This document shows, one piece after another, positions 1 through 4,937 of a stretch of DNA of 5,669 nucleotides. Both the position numbers and the translations under genes were made by a program. The stretch covers positions 1 through 5,669 of the forward strand of contig CAZXOC010000393.1 in NCBI GenBank assembly GCA_964642165.1, read 5' to 3'. Source of the stretch: CAYRVX01 sp964642165. GTDB lineage: Bacteria; Planctomycetota; Phycisphaerae; SM23-33. Under the pieces are notes generated by a model. That model made no database searches and had not been told where the DNA came from. It worked only from the letters and a program-made list of their open reading frames with translations. Every line of letters starts with the position of its first letter. Within the stretch, counting starts at the first letter, position 1.

Positions 1-361
1 CCTCGCAGCGGCAGATGATGATGCAGTTGACGATGATCAGGGGCACGTAGGGCCCGAGCTTGCGGCTCATATCGCCCAGGAACGCCGCCAGGAAGCGGTC
101 GGCGATGGTCACGAAGGCGGCGATCGTCAGCGTGAAGACCAGGATCCGCAGGTGCGGCTTGAGGAAGCCGCGGATGAGGCTGACCATGATGTTGGCGCAG
201 ACGAGCACGAAGGTCACCGCGCCGGCCATCGTCATGGCCTCGCGCATGCCGTTGGTGACGGCCAGCGTCGGGCACATGCCCAGGAGCTGGCGGTAGACGG
301 GGTTCTCCGGCAGGATGCCGTGGATGAACCGCTCCAGGGGTGTCGGGCCGTCGTTCGCCAT
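1..361 (-). CDS. rnfE: Rnf complex subunit RnfE (RsxE/NqrD family), partial, C-terminus cut off by window edge
   Basis: Integral membrane subunit of the Rnf ferredoxin:NAD+ oxidoreductase, one of the paired small subunits (RnfA/RnfE) at the core of the ion-translocating complex. I translated 120 codons from an ATG at 361. Family landmarks are NPVYRQLLGMCPTLAVT (residues 20-36), FVLVCANIMVSLIRGFL (51-67) and PLIIVNCIII (107-116). Cys30 and Cys113 sit at the two positions that, in NqrD/RnfE, supply ligands for the intramembrane iron-sulfur centre. About three hydrophobic segments are visible (roughly 43-64, 72-94 and 103-116); the family has six, so roughly 80-100 residues should lie outside the window. 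The start is supported by AAGGA about 10 nt upstream, inside the end of rnfG, and the stop of rnfG is only 6 nt away, so translation is probably coupled. Unusual: the canonical ILGRAE following the second Cys reads ICRCE here, adding two cysteines. Confidence 0.93.
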   Translation of the reverse strand, partial: MANDGPTPLERFIHGILPENPVYRQLLGMCPTLAVTNGMREAMTMAGAVTFVLVCANIMVSLIRGFLKPHLRILVFTLTIAAFVTIADRFLAAFLGDMSRKLGPYVPLIIVNCIIICRCE

Positions 362-367
362 GAACGC

Positions 368-1114
368 CTAGTCCTTCGCGCCTTCGGCGCCGGCCGGCGC
401 GCGCCGGCTCGTCGCCCGCTCGTTGTACCGCCGGGCGCGCTCGGCCAGCTCCCGGTGCAGCGTCCGGTTGCCCAGCGTCTCGTTGATGATGTCGCAGACG
501 CTGCGGGAGGAGATCGTCGCGCCCGAGACGGCCTGGATTCTGTTCTCCGAGCCCTGGTCGTCCATCTTGGGCGACGCGCCCGTCACGACGACGAGAGGCC
601 GGTCCGCGCGCGGGCCCCAGTGGAAGAACGGCCAGAGGAACCCGTGCTTCGCCTCCGTGCCCATCTCCTCGATCTCGTTGCCCAGCCCGGGCGTCTCCTT
701 GTGCTCCAGGATGGCCAGCCCGGTGATGGTCCCGACGGACTCGTCCGTGCCGATCAGCAGCTCGATCTTGTCGGCGAAGCCCTTGCCGGAGGCCTTGATG
801 ACCCACCCGATCTGGACGATCTGCTCGGCCTGGAGTCCCGCGTTGTCCTCGACCGCCTGTCTCGCCAGCGCCCGGAAGGCCTCGTAGCGGGTCCGGTCGC
901 GGCCGTTGCCGAGGATCACGACGACGGGCTCCTCGGCGGCGCTGGCGTTCGGGTCGGCGCCCTCGACGAGGCGGGGGATCTCTCGGATGGTCGCGGCGAG
1001 CTTGTTGGCGTCGATGCGCGGCCGCAGCCACGTCTCCACGCCGGCCAGCGCCGCGCCGAAGCACAGCGCCAAGACCAGCACCAGCCAGGCTTGTCCGATG
1101 TAGCTGTTCCTCAT
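368..1114 (-). CDS. rnfG: Rnf complex subunit RnfG, FMN-binding
   Basis: Membrane-anchored subunit with a domain outside the cytoplasmic membrane carrying covalently bound FMN; it passes electrons within the Rnf complex. With the ATG at 1114 the protein has 248 residues. One N-terminal transmembrane helix (about 6-27) is followed by the FMN_bind domain. The family signature HKETPGLG is at 138-145, and the flavinylation motif SGATISS is at 197-203, so Thr200 is the expected phosphoester-linked FMN site (attached by ApbE in known systems). The basic, Ala-rich tail after about residue 225 is not conserved in my recollection of the family. A GTG at 1123 would add three residues; neither start has a strong ribosome-binding site. 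I prefer the ATG because a GAG lies 8 nt upstream. It is slightly longer than E. coli RsxG (about 206). rnfD lies upstream after a gap of 66-75 nt, the loosest junction in the operon, and rnfE follows after 6 nt. Confidence 0.94.
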   Translation of the reverse strand: MRNSYIGQAWLVLVLALCFGAALAGVETWLRPRIDANKLAATIREIPRLVEGADPNASAAEEPVVVILGNGRDRTRYEAFRALARQAVEDNAGLQAEQIVQIGWVIKASGKGFADKIELLIGTDESVGTITGLAILEHKETPGLGNEIEEMGTEAKHGFLWPFFHWGPRADRPLVVVTGASPKMDDQGSENRIQAVSGATISSRSVCDIINETLGNRTLHRELAERARRYNERATSRRAPAGAEGAKD

Positions 1115-1123
1115 CGCAGGCAC

Positions 1124-1189
1124 TCGACCATCAGCTATCGGCCCTGACAGCGCTCCGCACGGTTCGCGCAGTCCGTGGCATCCGTGAAC
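1124..1189. other. Intergenic gap between rnfD and rnfG
   Basis: This 66-nt spacer is the largest within the operon. On the minus strand it holds two CACGGA units nine nt apart (CACGGATGCCACGGA), then CCGTG, which could pair with the second CACGG around a 10-nt loop. I see no T-run, no convincing promoter and no conserved small gene. It is probably an untranslated spacer. Confidence 0.5.
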
Positions 1190-2470
1190 CTATTCCTTTC
1201 GCGGTACCGGTCCGCCGATGGGCGTGGGGATGGTCCACCGGTTGATCAGCGGCACGACGGCGTTCATGAGCAGCACGGCGAACATGACGCCCTCGGGGTA
1301 GTTGCTCAGCGTTCGGATCAGCATCACCAGCGCGCCGATGCCCGCCCCGAAGATCAGCTTGCCCTTCGGCGTGATCGGGCTGGAGACCGGGTCCGTCGCG
1401 ATGAAGAACGCCCCGAACAGCAGCGCCCCGCCCAGCAGGTGGTGCGGCAGCGTGAACGTCGGATCGCCGAACAGGTGCATCAGGCCGCCGATGACCACGA
1501 CGGCCCCCAGCACGCCGGCGGGAATCTGCCACGACGCCGTCCGCCGGATCAGCAGGTACAGCCCGCCGACCAGGCACGCCAGGGCGCTCGTCTCGCCCAG
1601 CGAACCGTTCGTGTTGCCCAGCAGCAGGTCCGCCAGCCGGGGCATCCGCTCGTCGGGCGCGAGCGCCTCCCCGGCCGAGAGCTTCTTCGCGATCTTCTTG
1701 CCCACCGTCAGCGGCGTCGGCCGCGTGATCGCGTCCGAACGCGTCAGCTCCATGAGGCCCGCCGGCCGGCTCGCGACGGCCTCCCGCGGCGGCAGCCTGT
1801 AGCCCGACGCGCCCACCGCGCCGGCGAAGGCCAGCAGCACGAACGCCCGCCCGACCATCGCCGGGTTGAAGATGTTCTGCCCCAGCCCGCCGAAGAGCAC
1901 CTTGCCGATGCCGATCGCCACGAACGAGCCGATCACGCTGACGTACCACGGCGCCGCCCCCGGCAGCGACAGCGCCAGGATCAGCCCCGTCACCGCCGCC
2001 GAGCCGTCGAGGATCGTCACCTTGCGCCCCCCGCGAGCCGCCAGGAGCAGCCCCGCCGCGAGCATCACGCCCAGCCCGCCGAAGACGACGCCCTGCCGCG
2101 CGACGCCCGCCCACGCGCCCAGGTCCGGCGCGAACCGATGCACCAGCCACAGCCCGGCCAGCCACGCCGCCGCCAGGACCAGCAGGACCACGTGCGCCGC
2201 GCCGCGAAGCGTGCTGAACGCCAGCTCCGCCAGCAGGCACGCCAGCAGGCACAGGGCGACGTGCTTCACGGCGTACAGGCGGAAGACGTAGAGCGAGACG
2301 AGCACGACGGGGATCAGCGCGATCAGCACGTCGATCATCATCCGCCGCGTCGTCAGGGCCGTGTCGTAGACGTGCGGCGAGGGCGCCACGTGCAGGACGG
2401 GCGCCGGCGGCGGCGCCTCGGCGACGGCCGCCGCGCTGCCCGGCTCGACTTGCTGCGGCGTTTCGCTCAC
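1190..2470 (-). CDS. rnfD: Rnf complex subunit RnfD (NqrB/RnfD family), with extra hydrophobic segments
   Basis: Polytopic membrane subunit of Rnf that binds flavin and takes part in ion translocation. The 426-residue protein has the family landmarks in order: SPHVYD-TTRRMMIDVLIALIP (31-54), DGSAAVTGLILALSLP (155-170), FGGLGQNIFNPAMVGRAF (193-210), DAITRPTPL (246-254), GETSALACLVGG (292-303), ATDPVSSPITPKGKLIFG (358-375) and NYPEGVMFAVLLMN (390-403). Thr252 occupies the position of the FMN-carrying Thr in the usual ATPL motif, but the preceding Ala is Pro. The protein is longer than typical RnfD (about 310-360) because of a Pro/Ala-rich N-terminal extension (1-27) and about 55 extra, mainly hydrophobic residues (about 91-148) that look like two more helices. 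The start is GTG, 1 nt after the rnfC stop, with AAGGAG at 2475-2480 and a short 4-nt spacer. The first family-conserved residues are near 30, so a much later start is unlikely. Confidence 0.95.
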   Translation of the reverse strand: MSETPQQVEPGSAAAVAEAPPPAPVLHVAPSPHVYDTALTTRRMMIDVLIALIPVVLVSLYVFRLYAVKHVALCLLACLLAELAFSTLRGAAHVVLLVLAAAWLAGLWLVHRFAPDLGAWAGVARQGVVFGGLGVMLAAGLLLAARGGRKVTILDGSAAVTGLILALSLPGAAPWYVSVIGSFVAIGIGKVLFGGLGQNIFNPAMVGRAFVLLAFAGAVGASGYRLPPREAVASRPAGLMELTRSDAITRPTPLTVGKKIAKKLSAGEALAPDERMPRLADLLLGNTNGSLGETSALACLVGGLYLLIRRTASWQIPAGVLGAVVVIGGLMHLFGDPTFTLPHHLLGGALLFGAFFIATDPVSSPITPKGKLIFGAGIGALVMLIRTLSNYPEGVMFAVLLMNAVVPLINRWTIPTPIGGPVPRKE

Positions 2471-2471
2471 G

Positions 2472-3827
2472 TCACTCCTTCGGCATGCGGGCCTTGCCCA
2501 GGCGGATCCACTGCACCAGCGGGATGGACGCCGGACACGTGTACGCGCAGCACCCGCATTCCATGCAGGCCTGCATGTGGTACGTGCGAGCCAACTCCCA
2601 GTCGTCGTGCCGGGCGGCCTCGGCGATCTTCGCGGGCACCAGCCCCAGCGGGCAGGCGTCGACGCACCGCCCGCAGCGCAGGCAGGAGGTCTCCTCGGCG
2701 CGGCGGACGTCGTCGCGCGTCAGGACGGTCACGCCGCTGGTGCCCTTGGTCACGGGCGTGTCCAGGTCGCCGAGCGTGAAGCCCATCATCGGCCCGCCGG
2801 CGACGACGCGGGCGGCCTCGGCGTTCAGCCCGCCGCAGAAGTCGATCAGCTCGGCGTAGCTCGCGCCGACGGGCACGAGCAGGTTCCTCGGCCGGGCGAC
2901 GCCGCCGCCGGTGACCGACACGACGCGGTGCGTGAGGGGCCTCCCGCGCACGACCGCGCGGGCAATCGCCGCCGCCGTGCCCACGTTCACCACCACCACG
3001 CCGATGTCCAGCGGCAGCCCCAGCGTGGGCACCTCCCGGGCGGTGACGGCCTGGATCGCCTGCCTCTCACCGCCCTGGGGGTACTTGGTCCGCACGACGG
3101 CGACCTCGATGCCGGTTGCCCCCGCCGCCTGCCGCATCGACTCGACGGCCCGCGGCTTGTTGTCCTCGATGACGACGACGACGCGAGCGGCCTCGTTGGC
3201 GCGGGCGGCCAGCAGCGCGCCCGTCACGATCGGCTCGGGGTGCTCCAGCATGAGGCGGTAGTCGCTGGTGAGGTACGGCTCGCACTCGCAGCCGTTGACC
3301 AGCAGCGTGTCGATGGGCTTCTTGTCGTTCTTGAGCAGCTTGACGTGCGTCGGGAAGGCCGCCCCGCCCAGCCCGACGATGCCCGCCTCGGCGACGGCCT
3401 CGGCGATCTGCCCGGGCTCCCAGCCGCCGACCTCCACGGGCCAGTCGCCGCCGAGGACGTCGGCCCGCAGGGCGTCGCCCTCGACCTGCTCGGCCTCGCC
3501 GGCCGCGATCGGCACCGCCGGGACGTGCCGCCCGTTCGGCAGCGTCACCGACGTCCCCAGGCCCGTCTTGCCGGCCTGGCTCGCGTGGACCGCCGCCGAG
3601 ATGAAGCCCCCCGCCTCGCCGATCTTCTCCCCCCAGGCCACCTCCTGCCGCGGCTTGACCAGCAGCCTCGCCGGCGCGCCGAGGTGCTGCAGGAGCGGCA
3701 CCGTCACACGCTTCGGCGTCGGGAGGACCTCGATGGGCGCATCGGCCGAAAGCTCCTTGCCCTCCGGCGGATGCACGCCGCGAGGGAAGGTGCCTCGCCC
3801 AGTGCTGCTCAGCATCGAGCCGGTCAT
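2472..3827 (-). CDS. rnfC: Rnf complex subunit RnfC, NADH/FMN and 2x[4Fe-4S]
   Basis: Peripheral cytoplasmic subunit where Rnf exchanges electrons with NAD(H), related to the NuoF/NqrA flavin domains. The 451-residue protein shows an N-terminal barrel-like domain (FPRGVHPPEGKE at 14-25), the glycine-rich nucleotide/FMN motif GLGGAAFPTHVK (152-163), LLVNGCECEPYLTSDYRLML (175-194), KYPQGGERQAI (248-258), AGGPMMG (343-349) and a C-terminal double ferredoxin. The cluster ligands are Cys382/385/388/392, with the next Pro giving CxxCxxCxxxCP, and Cys421/424/427/431 in the same pattern. It ends 20 residues after the last cluster, so it lacks the long repetitive tail of E. coli RsxC. The ORF is open upstream to 4013, but the real start is the ATG at 3827: it has an excellent AAGGAGGG (3831-3838) and overlaps the upstream stop as ATGA, while the upstream extension is low-complexity Gly/Arg that shadows the previous gene. 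Confidence 0.96.
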   Translation of the reverse strand: MTGSMLSSTGRGTFPRGVHPPEGKELSADAPIEVLPTPKRVTVPLLQHLGAPARLLVKPRQEVAWGEKIGEAGGFISAAVHASQAGKTGLGTSVTLPNGRHVPAVPIAAGEAEQVEGDALRADVLGGDWPVEVGGWEPGQIAEAVAEAGIVGLGGAAFPTHVKLLKNDKKPIDTLLVNGCECEPYLTSDYRLMLEHPEPIVTGALLAARANEAARVVVVIEDNKPRAVESMRQAAGATGIEVAVVRTKYPQGGERQAIQAVTAREVPTLGLPLDIGVVVVNVGTAAAIARAVVRGRPLTHRVVSVTGGGVARPRNLLVPVGASYAELIDFCGGLNAEAARVVAGGPMMGFTLGDLDTPVTKGTSGVTVLTRDDVRRAEETSCLRCGRCVDACPLGLVPAKIAEAARHDDWELARTYHMQACMECGCCAYTCPASIPLVQWIRLGKARMPKE

Positions 3828-4108
3828 GCACCCTCCTTGGCCGATCGACTCACGAGCTTCCCGATGCCGATGCCCCCCGCCAGACCGACGGCCAACCCGA
3901 CCAGCGCGCCGCCCAACTGCCCCCCGCGCCCCGGGCCGAGCGCCATCGCGCCAACGGCCGCCAGGACCAACGGCAGCACGAAGACCGCCGCCGCCGCGAC
4001 GCCCAGACGCCAACCGCTCAGCGCGCTGTCAGGGGGTGCCTCCAGGCGGTTGGACCCGCAACTGCCGCAGCCGACGCAGGGATGATCCTGTCTCGCAGTA
4101 CGACTCAT
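3824..4108 (-). CDS. Small membrane protein with CxxCxxC cluster, RseC/MucC-like, first gene of the rnf operon
   Basis: Predicted 94-residue protein: a short polar N-terminus with HPCVGCGSCGS (Cys11, Cys14, Cys17), then two transmembrane segments (about 35-57 and 62-83) joined by a Gly-rich loop and ended by a basic KLVSRSAKEG tail. The order, a Cys motif followed by a helix hairpin with a Pro in the first helix (VFVLPLVLA), resembles RseC/MucC proteins (SoxR-reducing system), which accompany rnf/rsx genes in several phyla. It differs in being about 60 residues shorter, because the region between the Cys motif and the helices is almost absent. The position directly before rnfC, with an ATGA overlap, supports an Rnf-related role, perhaps in assembly, Fe-S supply or regulation; that is inference. 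The ATG at 4108 has GAAAGA 6 nt upstream. A GTG at 4144 would add 12 residues but would run through the likely promoter. The reading frame and gene status are fairly secure; the family name is tentative. Confidence 0.7.
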   Translation of the reverse strand: MSRTARQDHPCVGCGSCGSNRLEAPPDSALSGWRLGVAAAAVFVLPLVLAAVGAMALGPGRGGQLGGALVGLAVGLAGGIGIGKLVSRSAKEGA

Positions 4109-4123
4109 GTGAATTCTTTCACA
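4108..4123. promoter_or_regulatory. Perfect inverted repeat TGTGA-N6-TCACA, candidate CRP/FNR-superfamily operator
   Basis: The 16 bp TGTGAATTCTTTCACA is a perfect palindrome of 6-bp arms around a 4-nt centre. It matches exactly the half-sites and spacing known for E. coli CRP (TGTGA-N6-TCACA). It lies between the candidate -10 element and the start codon of the first rnf-operon gene and shares one base with that codon. A regulator bound here would sit over the transcription start, which suggests repression. The regulator of this organism is not visible in the window, so the match to a particular protein is inference. Confidence 0.45.
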
Positions 4124-4152
4124 ATCATAGCGAGTCCCGCCCACAATGCCGA
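4124..4152 (-). promoter_or_regulatory. Candidate sigma70-type promoter of the rnf operon
   Basis: On the minus strand, TATGAT (4129-4124) is five of six to the -10 consensus, and TCGGCA (4152-4147) is four of six to the -35 consensus with a 17-nt spacer. The predicted start near 4117 would leave a leader of only about 9 nt before the ATG at 4108. The -10 is striking in such GC-rich DNA; the -35 is unremarkable. Transcription from the upstream Uma2 gene could also reach the operon, since no clear terminator separates them. Confidence 0.4.
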
Positions 4153-4210
4153 CGGGGTAATCTGGAATCTAGTGACTCCGCCCCGCGAAGTAAAGGTGTT
4201 TCCCCCGCTT

Positions 4211-4250
4211 GCCGTCCGGCCGTCCGGCTTCCGCGTCCGCCGTCCGCGGC
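4211..4250. repeat. Short GTCCG-rich intergenic repeat with a small hairpin
   Basis: Four GTCCG units occur within 40 bp: two CCGTCCGGC copies (4212-4220 and 4220-4228) and two CGTCCGC copies (4234-4240 and 4241-4247). CCGCG (4231-4235) and CGCGG (4245-4249) can pair around a 9-nt loop, placing a hairpin 2 nt after the Uma2 stop codon. There is no T-run after it on the minus strand, so I do not call it an intrinsic terminator. It might be one copy of a dispersed genomic repeat, or simple slippage. Confidence 0.5.
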
Positions 4251-4251
4251 G

Positions 4252-4800
4252 CTACTTCGCGAAGACGTCCCCCACCCGGCAGGCGAAGCCGGGCACGACG
4301 TCGCCGCCGTCGAGCTCCTCGTCCTCGCGAAGGGTCGCCACCGGCGCGCCCGGCCGGTGGACCGACACCGTCCGCGTGTTCGGCCAGACCACCCAGACGA
4401 GCTTCGTGCCGGCCGCCAGCCACGCCTGGGTCTTCTCCTCAAGATCCTGGACGCGGTCGTCGGGGGAGACCACCTCGACCGCCAGGTCGGGCGCGCCGGG
4501 GAAGTAGCCCGGCGCATCGGCAACCGCCCGATCCCGCCCGACGAAGGCCACGTCCGGCGCCCGAACCGTGTCGGGCTCGCGCGCGATGAGGAAGCCGGTC
4601 TCCGCTGCGTACACGAGCCCCAGCTCCGCACGCCGAACGTGCGCGCTGAGGAGGAAGCTCAGGTTGTTCGCGATCCGCCCGTGCATGTGCCCCGCCGGCG
4701 TCATCTCTCTCACCTCACCGGCGATGAGCTCGCGTCGCCCCGGACCGCGCATCGACAGGAGCTGCTCCGCCGTGACGAACTGTTTGCCCACAAGCGACAT
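4252..4800 (-). CDS. Uma2 family (DUF820) putative endonuclease
   Basis: The 182-residue protein has the usual length and layout of the Uma2/DUF820 family, a PD-(D/E)xK restriction-endonuclease-like fold of largely unknown biological role. Visible landmarks are ELIAGEVREMTPAGHMHG (24-41), RAPDVAFVGRD (80-90), GAPDLAVEVVSPDD (102-115) and EEKTQAWLAAGTKLVWVVWP (121-140). The likely catalytic set is Asp83 or Asp105, Glu109 and Lys123, so the nuclease core appears intact. Trp127 replaces the Tyr more usual in KxxxY, and VWP stands where VDP is common. It starts at the ATG at 4800, with a weak AGGGA 6 nt upstream. The gene is upstream of and codirectional with the rnf operon (gap of 143 nt) and divergent from ispD. 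I see no partner methylase, antitoxin or mobile-element ends, and no reason to link it to Rnf function. Such genes are often scattered in many copies in one genome. Confidence 0.9.
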   Translation of the reverse strand: MSLVGKQFVTAEQLLSMRGPGRRELIAGEVREMTPAGHMHGRIANNLSFLLSAHVRRAELGLVYAAETGFLIAREPDTVRAPDVAFVGRDRAVADAPGYFPGAPDLAVEVVSPDDRVQDLEEKTQAWLAAGTKLVWVVWPNTRTVSVHRPGAPVATLREDEELDGGDVVPGFACRVGDVFAK

Positions 4801-4937
4801 TCCGCTTCCCTGTGCGTGGGGCAGGTGCCCTCTTCCGATCGATTGTACCGTCGGATGCGGCCGCGCGACAAGGCGCTTTGCGCCGCCGCACCGGGAGGAT
4901 ACGATGCCGCCCTCGGGACAAGCGACGAGGTGAGACG
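4801..4937. promoter_or_regulatory. Divergent intergenic region between the Uma2 gene and ispD
   Basis: This 137-nt region must contain the promoters for both divergent genes. On the plus strand, TACGAT at 4900-4905 is a weak -10 candidate with no good -35. A small perfect hairpin, GGCGC-TTT-GCGCC, spans 4872-4884 just before the leader ORF. TTGTAC at 4844-4849 resembles a -35 but has no good -10 at the right distance. No promoter can be assigned with confidence. Confidence 0.35.
4904..4933 (+). CDS. Possible nine-codon leader ORF upstream of ispD
   Basis: ATG at 4904 opens a frame encoding MPPSGQATR and ending in TGA at 4931-4933. It has a strong ribosome-binding site, GGGAGG at 4893-4898, with a 5-nt spacer, which is better than that of ispD. 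Its stop lies inside the ispD ribosome-binding site (GAGGTGA, 4927-4933), 4 nt before the ispD ATG and in a different frame. Such an arrangement is suited to translational coupling. The peptide shows no run of a regulatory amino acid, so classical attenuation is not indicated. It could be chance; the call rests on the ribosome-binding site and spacing alone. Confidence 0.3.
   Translation: MPPSGQATR

Noticed and set aside
152..1147. Long plus-strand frame of 331 codons opposite rnfG
   Set aside because: Its translation is rich in Arg, Ala, Asp and Gly with no motif, and it is exactly antisense to a clear rnfG; long open antisense frames are expected at this GC content.
1175..2779. Plus-strand frame of 534 codons opposite rnfD and the end of rnfC
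   Set aside because: Composition is dominated by Arg, Gln, Asp and Ala with no recognisable domain, and the opposite strand encodes unambiguous RnfD.
3828..4013. N-terminal extension of RnfC up to 4013
   Set aside because: The added 62 residues are Gly/Arg low complexity that overlap the small gene; the ATG at 3827 has a near-ideal ribosome-binding site and matches the family N-terminus.
2577..4085. Plus-strand frame of 502 codons opposite rnfC and the small membrane gene
   Set aside because: Low-complexity shadow of RnfC; no family motif and no suitable ribosome-binding site.
4109..4144. GTG start at 4144 for the small RseC-like gene
   Set aside because: It would place the candidate -10 and the palindrome inside the coding region and has no ribosome-binding site; the ATG at 4108 is the simpler choice.
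4231..4251. Intrinsic terminator after the Uma2 gene
   Set aside because: A short hairpin can form, but no T-run follows on the minus strand.
4252..4800. Uma2 gene as part of a defence island or mobile element
   Set aside because: No methylase, antitoxin, integrase, transposase or terminal repeat is visible next to it; the neighbours are housekeeping and energy genes.
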